A DNA stretch of 52,428 bases, taken from NCBI GenBank assembly GCA_910575835.1, contig CAJTGB010000037.1, positions 1 to 52,428 of the forward strand, in the 5' to 3' direction. Each line of letters opens with the position of its first letter. Within the stretch, counting starts at the first letter, position 1. The notes beneath the pieces were generated by a model. That model was not told where the DNA came from, made no database searches, and worked only from the letters and a program-made list of their open reading frames with translations. This document shows positions 17,745 to 25,634 of this stretch, piece after piece. The DNA comes from Lachnospiraceae bacterium. Its GTDB lineage: Bacteria > Bacillota > Clostridia > Lachnospirales > Lachnospiraceae. A program made the translations under genes and the position numbers.

Positions 17745-18556
17745 AGCTCAGATAACCTCTCTTTCAGATATTTTTCATAAAGACACCTTGCCTTCTCCTG
17801 AGGTGAGTCAGCTTCTATTACAACAGTATTCCGTTTTCTGTTTATCGGATTCAGTGCAGTTACCCGTACGCTCTCAGCAGTTTCTGACATTCCCATATCC
17901 TCCGGCATGAGCCGCGTAACCGGGCGCTTCCCCAGCTTCATCTTAGCTTTCAGCGTCGGTATTCGGAGATAGGAGCACGGAGCATTGCCTGTTGCAAGCA
18001 CACACGGAGTTTTCACTTTCCGTACTATACATCCCCCTGATACCTGGCTTGTGACCTTCAGCTGTTCTTCATCTATCGGTTCCAGACCGATCACCTGTGT
18101 AATACACGGCCATCCAAACTTCTCTGCCAGCAGATAAGGAGTCATTTTATTATTCCCGTCAGAGCTCTGGATTCCGGTAAGAATTACATCCTGCCCTTCA
18201 ATTTTTTTCACATAATTCGCGATGCCCTCCGAAATCATTTCCGGCGAAAACAATATCTCCTCCTCCTCTTCCACACAAATTCTTGCTCCTTCTGAGAAAC
18301 CAAGCGCATACAGAGTCTTCAAAAAGCTTTCTGTTTTCTGCCTGCCAATGGTAAGAGCGCTCAATTTGTATACGACATTAAGACCTTCTGACAAGTCAGA
18401 AAGTCTTAACATCATCTCCAATGCTCCTTCATCAAAACAGTTCCAGATCAGTTTGGCATATCCGGTATCTATATGAAGATGATTCTCAATATTCCAATCT
18501 TCTTCCACGATCAGGTCAAGATCCGGAACCACTTTAAAACATCCGAGTATTTTCAT
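17741..18556 (-). CDS. EtfB-like protein (YgcR-like)
   Basis: A 271-residue EtfB homologue beginning MKILGCFKVVPDLDLIVEED. It keeps ALEMMLRLSD (the EAALRLKE position), and VILTGIQSSDGNNKMTPYLL corresponds to the flavin/AMP loop DGDTAQVGPLLA but lacks the DTAQV residues. The bound nucleotide and redox role may therefore differ from those of the second EtfB at 14515. GAGGAAA seven bases before ATG supports the start. The ygcU stop is 3 nt upstream and ygcQ overlaps downstream by 4 nt. Confidence 0.88.
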   Translation of the reverse strand: MKILGCFKVVPDLDLIVEEDWNIENHLHIDTGYAKLIWNCFDEGALEMMLRLSDLSEGLNVVYKLSALTIGRQKTESFLKTLYALGFSEGARICVEEEEEILFSPEMISEGIANYVKKIEGQDVILTGIQSSDGNNKMTPYLLAEKFGWPCITQVIGLEPIDEEQLKVTSQVSGGCIVRKVKTPCVLATGNAPCSYLRIPTLKAKMKLGKRPVTRLMPEDMGMSETAESVRVTALNPINRKRNTVVIEADSPQEKARCLYEKYLKERLSEL

Positions 18557-18559
18557 AGA

Positions 18560-20017
18560 TTATTTCCTCAATGGGATTAAAGTTCCCATATTCATAATGC
18601 CGTTTGGATCAAATGCCTGCTTTAACGTCTTGAGCATATAGTAGGATGAACCGTATTCCTGCGTTACATATTTTGCCCTTGCTTTTCCAAGACCATGATG
18701 ATGTACGATAGAGCCGCCGTATTTAATAACCTGCTCACAGATGATCTGGTTGATCCTGTCATGATATTTGTTGATCTCTTCTTCCGGAGCACAGTCTACG
18801 ACATTGTAGTAATATACAAAATACATATTTGTTCCGTTAATATAACTATGTGAAGAGTGTCCTCCCATCAATGTCATATCCGGCACTTCTTCCAGTATCC
18901 TGTCACATGCAGTCTTATAGATCTCATAAATGTTGTCCCAGCTTCCGGATACTTCCGTCGTAATGCCGATATTACGTGTTGCCAGAATCTCTTCTTTTTC
19001 CTCTGCGATCTGCTCCGGTCCCCAGTTTAGTCCGCCGTACCATTTCTCGATCAATGCAGGATCTACTTCCTCAAGCTCCGGATGCTTTGACATTAGTCCC
19101 TTAATGCCTTCCTCGATCGCCGGCGTGATATTGGCCGGACCTTCTGCCATCCAGATCAAGATTGCTTTGCCCTCTTCTAACCATGCGCTGAAATGCTGCT
19201 GTGCGTCTGCCGCGTCATAAAGCCTTGCAAAGGATGGTTTGTATCCCTCCACCATAACCTCTCTCAGACAGTCAAATCCAAGCTTCATATACTCATCATC
19301 CAGTTTGTATCCGATGTAACGGTTATTCTGCGGCTGCCATTTAAAGAGCTTCAGTGTTACCTCTGTGATAAAGCAGATAGCTCCCTCATTTCCGCAGATG
19401 ATATGCCTGATATCCGGACCTGCTGCACGTCTCGGAACATTCTTGATCCGGCATACCTTTCCATTCGGGAATACTGCCTCCATACCAACGATCATATCCT
19501 CGATTCCGCCGTACAGTGTGGAGAACTGTCCGATACTTCTTGTTGCTACAAGGCCTCCGATCTGTGCCAAAGGCTTGGACTGCGGTGAATGTCCGGTTGT
19601 ATATCCTCTCTCCCTCAGCATGTCGTCAAGCTCCTGAAGCGGAACGCCGCACTGACATGTTACCTGCATGTTGTATTCATCTACCTTGATCACTTTGTTC
19701 ATGGTAGAGCCATCGATTACGATAGAATCCTTAAGCGCTGTCTCCAGACCGCCCTCGATAGCGGAATGTCCGGTTCTTGGAACTACATTGATCTCATTCT
19801 CATTTGCAAAAGACAATACATCTGCCACTTCCTGCGTACTCTTCACATATACAACTGCTGCCGGGATCGGCTGTGTATACACTTCACATACCTGCTCATA
19901 CTTTCTGTATCTGTCCAGGCTGCTCTCTTTTAATACCTGCTCATCTGTGATTACCTGCTCTTTTCCGAGGATCTCCTCTAACCCTTCTACGATCTGTTCT
20001 CTTGAAATAATTGCCAT
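18560..20017 (-). CDS. ygcU: FAD-containing dehydrogenase YgcU, AGPS-like
   Basis: A 485-residue VAO-fold flavoprotein, the same length class as E. coli YgcU and with long matching blocks as I recall them (VPRTGHSAIEGGLETAL, LAQIGGLVATRSIGQFSTLY, PRRAAGPDIRHIICGNEGAI). Near the C-terminus SIVHHHGLGKARAKYV carries the triple His of alkyl-dihydroxyacetone-phosphate synthases, so the substrate pocket may suit a phosphorylated C3-C4 compound. It is first gene of the long operon (ygcU, ygcR, ygcQ, FAD dehydrogenase, etfB, etfA, ycxB-like, BCCT, glpP, DUF89). AAGGAG precedes the start, and a sigma-A promoter and antiterminator-type leader lie upstream. Confidence 0.92.
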   Translation of the reverse strand: MAIISREQIVEGLEEILGKEQVITDEQVLKESSLDRYRKYEQVCEVYTQPIPAAVVYVKSTQEVADVLSFANENEINVVPRTGHSAIEGGLETALKDSIVIDGSTMNKVIKVDEYNMQVTCQCGVPLQELDDMLRERGYTTGHSPQSKPLAQIGGLVATRSIGQFSTLYGGIEDMIVGMEAVFPNGKVCRIKNVPRRAAGPDIRHIICGNEGAICFITEVTLKLFKWQPQNNRYIGYKLDDEYMKLGFDCLREVMVEGYKPSFARLYDAADAQQHFSAWLEEGKAILIWMAEGPANITPAIEEGIKGLMSKHPELEEVDPALIEKWYGGLNWGPEQIAEEKEEILATRNIGITTEVSGSWDNIYEIYKTACDRILEEVPDMTLMGGHSSHSYINGTNMYFVYYYNVVDCAPEEEINKYHDRINQIICEQVIKYGGSIVHHHGLGKARAKYVTQEYGSSYYMLKTLKQAFDPNGIMNMGTLIPLRK

Positions 20018-20062
20018 CTTAGTGGACTCCTTTCATTTTTTGATTTCCTGATAAAGATAAAT

Positions 20063-20143
20063 AAAAAAAGAGCGATAACCTTCAAAAACAGACATACTGT
20101 CTGCTTTTTCAGTTACCACTCTCTAATTATCTCTTCGAGTAAC
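20063..20143 (-). promoter_or_regulatory. 5'-end antiterminator/terminator leader of the ygcU operon
   Basis: On the minus strand AGTTAC (GTTAC 20139-20143) can pair with GTAACT (GTAAC 20112-20116), with AGAG and AGAGAG between. The competing fold is a long hairpin (20069-20124). AGAG pairs with CTCT, GTAAC with GGTTAT, AAAAA with TTTTT and AGACA with TGTCT, and a seven-T run follows (20063-20069). Same design as the leaders at 9727-9794 and 20292-20346. Confidence 0.72.
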
Positions 20144-20150
20144 TGCCCTT

Positions 20151-20180
20151 AGTATAAAATACACCCTCTATTTTTGTCAA
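20151..20180 (-). promoter_or_regulatory. sigma-A promoter of the ygcU operon
   Basis: On the minus strand TTGACA (20175-20180), 18-bp spacer, TATACT (20151-20156). Seven bases separate the -10 from the GTTAC arm of the leader. Confidence 0.85.
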
Positions 20181-20255
20181 TTAGTAATATTTCATATTTT
20201 CGTGTTTGGATTTTTGTAACTAATGTACATAAATTGTTTTTTGCACTTTTTCTGA

Positions 20256-20284
20256 TTGACTTTTTTTCATAATTATTTTATGAT
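20256..20284 (+). promoter_or_regulatory. sigma-A promoter of the MFS gene
   Basis: TTGACT (20256-20261), 17-bp spacer, TATGAT (20279-20284). Again exactly seven bases separate the -10 from GTTAC. It is divergent from the ygcU promoter about 75 bp away. Confidence 0.8.
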
Positions 20285-20291
20285 TAGCTCA

Positions 20292-20346
20292 GTTACAAGA
20301 GTGGAGAGAGAAGTAACGCCTTACGGCATTACCTCTCTCTTTTTTT
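20292..20346 (+). promoter_or_regulatory. 5'-end antiterminator/terminator leader of the MFS gene
   Basis: GTTAC (20292-20296) can pair with GTAAC (20313-20317) around AGAG and AGAGAG. The alternative is a terminator: GAGAGAG (20304-20310), GTAA and GCC pair with GGC, TTAC and CTCTCTC, then a T-run (20341-20346). It is the shortest of the three related leaders. Confidence 0.78.
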
Positions 20347-20419
20347 GTTTTATTAATTTTGTCATAGTGACTGCAGCACTATGATACGGACACAAAACAA
20401 ATTATTTTGGAGGTAAACT

Positions 20420-21658
20420 ATGGACAGATCATTTATTAAAAAATACGGCACTTTGCTTCTTTTAGCAGCCGGCGCCGGAATCATTTTTCAGCTCCCATAT
20501 ATCCGCGAGACGTTCTACGTTCCGATTCAGAACGCAATGAATTTAAGTAATGCCCAGATGGGTATGCTTTCTTCCGGCTATGCAACAGTCGCAACTATAT
20601 CATATTTTATCGGCGGAGCGATCGCAGACAAATTCTCCGCAAGAAAACTTTTAACATTTTCATTCTTAGCAACAGGCGTTTTAGGACTTTGGTTCTCAAC
20701 CTTCCCGGGATTCACGATCAGCCGGATCATCTTTGTATTAATGGGTGTTTCTACAATCATCACATATTGGTCAGCATGTATCAAAGCGACCCGTATGCTC
20801 GGTACAGAAGAAGAGCAGGGACGTCTCTTCGGTCTTCAGGAAGGACTCCGCGGTATTCTGAATGCACTTTTGGTATTCGTTATGACTGCTGTTTTCGCCC
20901 ACTATACTAACGCGGTTGCAGGCGCTGCCGCTGCGATCCGTGTATGTTCCATTACAGTAATCATAATAGGTATACTAAACTTTATCTTTATCGAAGACAC
21001 AAAAAAAGAAGAGAACACAGCATCTGCCCTTGAAGTCACAAAAGGCCTGTTTAAAATGCTGCTGATCCCCAGAGTATGGTTGCTTGTAGGTATTATCTTT
21101 ACTGCATACAGCGTATATGGATTAATCGGTTATATCACCACTTATGCACAGCAGTTTTACGGACTTACCGCTACTACTGCCGCAACTCTCGGCGGTGTGC
21201 GCTATCTTCTTCAGGGACTGGGCGGTATCGCAGGAGGGTTCCTTGCAGATAAGCTTCATTCCCGTATAAAAGTTATCATCGGCGGATGTGTTGGTCTGAT
21301 CCTTTCCTTCGGTGCATACATTTTACTGCCAGGCAAGGCTTCCTCGCTTACAGCAGTCATCGTAAACTTCTTCATCGGCCTTATTTTTATCTATGCTGTA
21401 CGGAGCCAGTATTTTGCAGTACACGATGATGCCAAGATCCCGATCCATCTAAGCGGACGTGTATCCGGTATCGCTTCTGCACTCGGATATATGCCGGATA
21501 TGTTCATGTATACATTGGTAGGAAGCTGGATGGACAGCTACGGAAGAACAGGATACAACATGACATGGGTTTACGCTATGGCAGCGGCAGCATTGTGTAT
21601 CGTTCTTACCTTTATCCTCAGCAAGGTAGTTAAAAATGGGGAAAAAATTGATGCATAG
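20420..21658 (+). CDS. MFS transporter (YqcE/YihN-like)
   Basis: A 412-residue carrier with 12 predicted membrane helices. The loop after helix 2 has GGAIADKFSARKLL, the MFS motif A, repeated in weaker form as GGFLADKLHSRIKV in the second half. Overall character is that of the E. coli YqcE/YihN group, and yqcE neighbours ygcE in E. coli. TTTGGAGG eight bases before ATG fixes the start. It is divergent from the ygcU operon with a matching promoter and leader, so the uptake and catabolic genes should respond to the same signal. Probable importer of the pathway substrate. Confidence 0.9.
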   Translation: MDRSFIKKYGTLLLLAAGAGIIFQLPYIRETFYVPIQNAMNLSNAQMGMLSSGYATVATISYFIGGAIADKFSARKLLTFSFLATGVLGLWFSTFPGFTISRIIFVLMGVSTIITYWSACIKATRMLGTEEEQGRLFGLQEGLRGILNALLVFVMTAVFAHYTNAVAGAAAAIRVCSITVIIIGILNFIFIEDTKKEENTASALEVTKGLFKMLLIPRVWLLVGIIFTAYSVYGLIGYITTYAQQFYGLTATTAATLGGVRYLLQGLGGIAGGFLADKLHSRIKVIIGGCVGLILSFGAYILLPGKASSLTAVIVNFFIGLIFIYAVRSQYFAVHDDAKIPIHLSGRVSGIASALGYMPDMFMYTLVGSWMDSYGRTGYNMTWVYAMAAAALCIVLTFILSKVVKNGEKIDA

Positions 21659-21699
21659 TTATAATTGACATCGTATTTAAAATACTCTATTAATTTTTT

Positions 21700-21735
21700 A
21701 CATTCCGGCAATATTGATTCGTATTGCCGGAATGT
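21700..21735. repeat. 14-bp perfect inverted repeat after the MFS gene
   Basis: ACATTCCGGCAATA (21700-21713) and its complement (21722-21735) with an 8-base loop form a strong hairpin. No T-run follows on either strand, so termination would be imperfect. It sits between the MFS gene and the convergent ABC permease gene. Confidence 0.55.
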
Positions 21736-21893
21736 TATTCTATACGAAAGACCAAATCCTATACTCCATTACAAAATCTGTTAAGGTGCGGCACATTTCA
21801 TCTAATCTTATCACTCTCTTATCGTTCATCACGAGCTGCTTCAAATTGCTCAGCATCGTACAAGTCCCCTATTTGCGCGGATGTCCCTCTGAC

Positions 21894-22808
21894 CTAGCGC
21901 TCCATCCAAATAATGCTAACCCCCATAAACAAAAGACCTGAACCAATCACTATGATAAGCATTGCAGAAAATGGAAACTGTATATTTCCAAACATATAAG
22001 TGATTCCATTTTCAGACGCATATATATCTATAATTTCTTTTGCTGTCATATACGTGCCTTTTACTGCCTGGTCTGTTACATTTCCAAAAGTTGCCATAAG
22101 CGGTTCTCTTGTCATGACTCTGCGCATAAGCGTCGCACCATGATGGGCCGGAACGAGTGCGAATATTTTTTGGATATTTGCCGGAAACATGCCTATTGGC
22201 AGAAATGCCCCTGTAAGAAAGCCAACCAACGCAGACATAATTCCTGTAAATGTACTGTACAGGCTTACACTTTTTGTCAGCATGGCCGCTGCAAAGAGTA
22301 TGCTTGTTGCTGAAAATGTGTTTGCAATAATTAAGCCTGCCATTTCTATATTGCTCCGTATACTTAGCCATTCGCCGCCGTTCATTACGATAAATCCCTC
22401 TGCTATGAACAGGCAGAGTATATTCATCACAATGCCTACAAGAAACGGAGCTAACCAATAACCGACAACCAGTTTGTTACGGGCGACTGCACTGACAAGG
22501 AAGCTGTCTAACCGATTATCATTGCTGTCCTGTACCATGATCGTAAGTACATTGAGGGGAACTAAGATGCAGTTGATCATCAATACACCCGCCATTGACG
22601 TTGCGTCAACCAGCCATCGTATATGAGCAAAATCCATTCCCTCCACTTCGGCATATACGTCCATCATTCCTTCTGCCATATAGTCGCCAAGAAACAGACT
22701 GATCAGAACTATGAATAACAGCATATAGACAAAAGAGAATAAAATGGATAGTGGGTTCTTCAGATAAAGCTTCATTGTCCTGCCAGTTAATACGTTTATT
22801 TCTTTCAT
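21894..22808 (-). CDS. ABC-2 type transporter permease
   Basis: A 304-residue membrane subunit with about six hydrophobic helices (e.g. LSILFSFVYMLLFIVLISLF near 17-36 and PFSAMLIIVIGSGLLFMG at the end). ABC-2 permeases export drugs, lipids or polysaccharides. The gene overlaps the ATPase gene stop by 4 nt (22805-22808), so the two form one exporter. The MerR-type regulator upstream (23835-24596) points to induction by a toxic compound. Substrate unknown. Confidence 0.85.
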   Translation of the reverse strand: MKEINVLTGRTMKLYLKNPLSILFSFVYMLLFIVLISLFLGDYMAEGMMDVYAEVEGMDFAHIRWLVDATSMAGVLMINCILVPLNVLTIMVQDSNDNRLDSFLVSAVARNKLVVGYWLAPFLVGIVMNILCLFIAEGFIVMNGGEWLSIRSNIEMAGLIIANTFSATSILFAAAMLTKSVSLYSTFTGIMSALVGFLTGAFLPIGMFPANIQKIFALVPAHHGATLMRRVMTREPLMATFGNVTDQAVKGTYMTAKEIIDIYASENGITYMFGNIQFPFSAMLIIVIGSGLLFMGVSIIWMER

Positions 22809-23719
22809 TTCGTCACCTCCGTATGACCTGTTACATTTAAAAATACATCGTCCATATTTCCCTTTATCAATTCAAAATCAAGAAAATCATCCAAGCTGTT
22901 TACTATTTTTAATGCTTCATGGCTATCCTCAATCGAAATCGAAACGTAATCCGCTTTTTGCTTTGCGGTATAGCCCATTGCCTGCAGTTGATGGATGCCT
23001 TCCTCCGAATTAATAAAACGCAGCTTTAATGTGTCCTTTCCATACTTGCTTTTCAATGTGTCTGGCGTTCCCTCTGCACAAATCCTGCCCTTTTCCAGTA
23101 TCAATACATTGTCTGCCGCTGCCGCTTCCTCCATGTAATGCGTTGTGAGAAAGACTGTCATTCCCTGCTGCGTCTGCATATCCCGTATCAGTTTCCAGAT
23201 GGCTGTGCGTGTCTGCGGGTCTAACCCTGTTGTCGGTTCATCCAATATAAGAATTTCCGGCTTGTTTAAAATTGCACGGGCGATCTCACATTTTCGTTTC
23301 TGTCCGCCGGATAATTTTCCAAAAGGACGTTTCCAAATGTCTGAAAGTCCAAATACGTCACGCAGTTCATTGATCCTGTGATGGAGTTCCTCACCACTCA
23401 GCCCTTGAAAACGCGCCCGTATATTCAGATTATCCCCGACCGTCAATAGATCGTCTAAAACATTGGTCTGAAAAACGACACCCAAACGGCTTCTCACCTT
23501 TGCAGCTTCTTTTTCTGTGTCAAAACCGTCTACAATTATGCTGCCGGATGTTTTCGGGAGCAATGTACAGATCATACTGATCGTTGTGGACTTTCCTGCG
23601 CCGTTTGTTCCAAGAAACGCAAACAATTCACCTTGTTTCACCGTAAAACTGATATTATTTACAGCGACAAACTGATCAAACTGCCTGCACAAATTTTTAA
23701 TCTCTATGATATTTTTCAT
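22805..23719 (-). CDS. ABC transporter ATP-binding protein (drug-export type)
   Basis: A 304-residue ATPase. Walker A is GTNGAGKST (about 38-46), the signature LSGGQKRKCEIARA near 138, Walker B ILILDEPTTGLD near 158 and the switch His TTHYMEEA near 195. A 60-residue C-terminal extension ending NMDDVFLNVTG is typical of DrrA-like exporters. A start at 23719 has AAGGTTGG before it. 23743 is possible but weaker. Partner permease overlaps by 4 nt. A MerR-type operator lies 33 bp upstream. Confidence 0.9.
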   Translation of the reverse strand: MKNIIEIKNLCRQFDQFVAVNNISFTVKQGELFAFLGTNGAGKSTTISMICTLLPKTSGSIIVDGFDTEKEAAKVRSRLGVVFQTNVLDDLLTVGDNLNIRARFQGLSGEELHHRINELRDVFGLSDIWKRPFGKLSGGQKRKCEIARAILNKPEILILDEPTTGLDPQTRTAIWKLIRDMQTQQGMTVFLTTHYMEEAAAADNVLILEKGRICAEGTPDTLKSKYGKDTLKLRFINSEEGIHQLQAMGYTAKQKADYVSISIEDSHEALKIVNSLDDFLDFELIKGNMDDVFLNVTGHTEVTK

Positions 23720-23751
23720 TTTGTCACCAACCTTTCTTTCCATATCTTAAT

Positions 23752-23766
23752 TCATTACGTTACGTT
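23752..23766 (-). promoter_or_regulatory. probable MerR operator of the ABC exporter
   Basis: On the minus strand ATAAC-GTAAC-GTAAT, an imperfect dyad matching the site at 24626-24640. It lies inside a 19-bp spacer between TTGCTA and TAAGAT, the stretched spacing that MerR-family activators require. Confidence 0.55.
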
Positions 23767-23781
23767 ATTAGCAAGTGTTTT

Positions 23782-23812
23782 TCAAAAAAAATTCCGGGAC
23801 TGATACGCCCCG
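23782..23812 (-). terminator. Rho-independent terminator of the MerR gene
   Basis: On the minus strand CCGGG pairs with CCCGG (23792-23811) followed by AATTTTTTTT (T-run 23782-23789). It separates the regulator transcript from the exporter promoter. Confidence 0.75.
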
Positions 23813-23834
23813 GAGTGATACTTTGTTTTGCTCT

Positions 23835-24596
23835 TTAGTCCTGTTTTTGATCATAAATATTTAAGGCCTCTTCCAAAAATGGTTCTGCCTTTTCAATCAG
23901 CTCCCGTTCAGCAGGATTCCAGACTTCTCTCTGATCGTCAACTGCCAGAAATGCCTGTTCGTGTTCAGGATTTCCCCCTGTGACTTTTTGCACCATTTCC
24001 GTCCACTCCATTGCCAATGTCTGAGCGATTGCATCACCGGGCCTTATTCCAGCTTCATTGAATGCAGCTGACTTTATAGAAAGGCGTTTCCATGTGTTGT
24101 AAAAATCCATTACATCATCCAATGTCTGAAAATGTTCCTCAAAAACTTCTGTCTGTTCCTCTGAAAACTCGTAATTCCCCCAGACAGAAAGGTCAACCGA
24201 GCCAAGCGACTGCATAAAGGTTGCTAACAGCGTCCACGGCGGCGTTTTTCCGGCGCTGATGATTTCCTGGCTTGCTTCAATAGCGGCAATGCTGTTTTGG
24301 ATATTGTATATTTGGTTGTACAGCATAACTTTTTGTACGGATAATAATTCGCCGGCATTTTTATCTGTTTTAGGTTCAGCAAGTATTCTTTTAATTTGAT
24401 CCAGTGAAAAGCCTAAACCACGATAAAAAATAATATGTTCTAACTTAATCATATCCTTTTCTGTGTAAAAACGCCGTCCGCCCTCTGTGCGCCCTGATGC
24501 AGGAAGAACCCCGATGTTATCATAATGCTGTAAGGTCCGTATTGTAAGCCCGGAAATCTTTGCTACCTCGCCTGTACTGATTTGCTTTTCGCCCAT
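23835..24596 (-). CDS. MerR-family regulator with TipA-like effector domain
   Basis: A 253-residue regulator. The N-terminal winged HTH reads STGEVAKISGLTIRTLQHYD, followed by a wing with GRTEGGRRFYTEKD and a dimerisation helix. The C-terminal 110 residues (EEQTEVFEEHF onward) look like the TipAS-type drug-binding domain, which some MerR proteins use to sense antibiotics. The start at 24596 has GGAGGTG before it. It very likely controls the adjacent ABC exporter and itself, since the same dyad is found before both genes. Confidence 0.85.
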   Translation of the reverse strand: MGEKQISTGEVAKISGLTIRTLQHYDNIGVLPASGRTEGGRRFYTEKDMIKLEHIIFYRGLGFSLDQIKRILAEPKTDKNAGELLSVQKVMLYNQIYNIQNSIAAIEASQEIISAGKTPPWTLLATFMQSLGSVDLSVWGNYEFSEEQTEVFEEHFQTLDDVMDFYNTWKRLSIKSAAFNEAGIRPGDAIAQTLAMEWTEMVQKVTGGNPEHEQAFLAVDDQREVWNPAERELIEKAEPFLEEALNIYDQKQD

Positions 24597-24625
24597 GATT
24601 TTCACCTCCGGCTTAATCATACCAT

Positions 24626-24640
24626 ATTACATAACGTAAT
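24626..24640. promoter_or_regulatory. MerR autoregulatory operator
   Basis: ATTAC-ATAAC-GTAAT, a perfect 5-5-5 dyad about 30 bp upstream of the merR start. It matches the imperfect copy at 23752-23766. Confidence 0.55.
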
Positions 24641-24752
24641 GTACACAATTAAGAAATATCACACAAAAAAGGAACAAGAGGATTTCCCCTTGTATTTTCC
24701 AAAATTTTCTTAAAATATTCTGCTAAACTGCCGATGTAATAGTCAAAGACCT

Positions 24753-24813
24753 CGCGGCAGTCGCCGAATGTGCACGCATGCCTGCTTGCTTGACTCGTTG
24801 CTCGCGGGAATAA
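24753..24813 (+). repeat. dispersed 61-bp repeat, copy A
   Basis: This segment matches 50759-50819 at about 51 of 61 positions without gaps. It starts CGCGGCAGTCG and ends CGCGGGAATAA. The ends can pair (CGCGG with CCGCG-like) around internal GCATGC-type palindromes. It stands 43 bp before the start of an unknown gene. Confidence 0.7.
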
Positions 24814-24856
24814 AGTGTGTAGCCAAAAAAAATTAATATTTAAGGAGGATTGCGTT

Positions 24857-25573
24857 ATGTCAATGGTTGTAGGTTATAAGCCTTACACAGGTGCAATTAA
24901 TACAAACAGCGCGCGATACAAACGTGCCAAAGCAATGTATGACGAAGAGCATCCCAACGGAGAAGCACCTAAATCTGCTGCGAAAGTAAAGGCTGAAAAG
25001 GATCTGCAAGACCTGAAAATGCTTAAGCAGATGCTTGGACTAAAGGATGATGATCTTGATTTTAAATTTAAAAATCCACTTGAAGCAGACGAAGAAACAT
25101 TTATTCGTAATTATATGGGACTTTTTGATGAGGACGGTGATTTCGTAAATCCTTATGGTGTAGCGGGAATGGACATTACAGGTAAAGACCCGTCCGAATT
25201 CCACAAAATAATAGATGTTTCCGAAACTGCCCGGCAAGACATGTTTGATGAGACAAAGCGCCATTTCATACTAGAAAAAGGAATCGCCAATGGCGATACA
25301 ACAAAACGTACTGAAGTTTTTACGCGCTATCAGTTAAGCGTTGAAAAATCCGATCGGTTAAGCGGTACATGGACGCTTGGACAATATGAGCGAATGTATA
25401 CAAAAGCATTTTACGAAGCTGTAAGAGAAGCAGACCCAAACTGGCAGCTTGGACAGCCATTTGATACAAGCATCGTGCGCAACATTACCCGCGAAGATGT
25501 AGAAAGTCGCATTGTAAAAGGCAACAGCGAATTTTCATTAAGCCCGAGGCCATCTTTGGATATTACGGTATAA
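24857..25573 (+). CDS. hypothetical protein, 238 residues, function unknown
   Basis: I do not recognise this protein. It is soluble, strongly charged (Lys/Asp/Glu-rich), without signal peptide or membrane helix. Residues 14-60 are a basic, probably helical stretch (ARYKRAKAMYDEEHPNG and KSAAKVKAEKDLQDLKMLK). The middle is acidic (DDDLDFKFKNPLEADEETF), and the C-terminal third has aromatic-rich WTLGQYERMYTKAFYEAV. AAGGAGG before the ATG at 24857 decides the start. It is alone on its transcript, with repeat copy A upstream and a 15-bp inverted repeat downstream. The gene is clearly coding and well expressed by its ribosome site. Confidence 0.75.
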   Translation: MSMVVGYKPYTGAINTNSARYKRAKAMYDEEHPNGEAPKSAAKVKAEKDLQDLKMLKQMLGLKDDDLDFKFKNPLEADEETFIRNYMGLFDEDGDFVNPYGVAGMDITGKDPSEFHKIIDVSETARQDMFDETKRHFILEKGIANGDTTKRTEVFTRYQLSVEKSDRLSGTWTLGQYERMYTKAFYEAVREADPNWQLGQPFDTSIVRNITREDVESRIVKGNSEFSLSPRPSLDITV

Positions 25574-25634
25574 TCTATAAAACAGATAACCGTCAAGCCC
25601 ACAAAGGGGTAGATGACGGCAGCGTAGGGGAAAG

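Noticed and set aside
21742-21860. Possible 38-residue minus-strand gene behind the ABC permease
   Set aside because: Two overlapping short frames, weak ribosome site and no recognisable family. The gap 21659-21893 otherwise shows only the inverted repeat.
24662-24700. Plus-strand terminator-like hairpin (ACAAG with CTTGT)
   Set aside because: One mismatch in a short stem and no plus-strand gene upstream for it to end.
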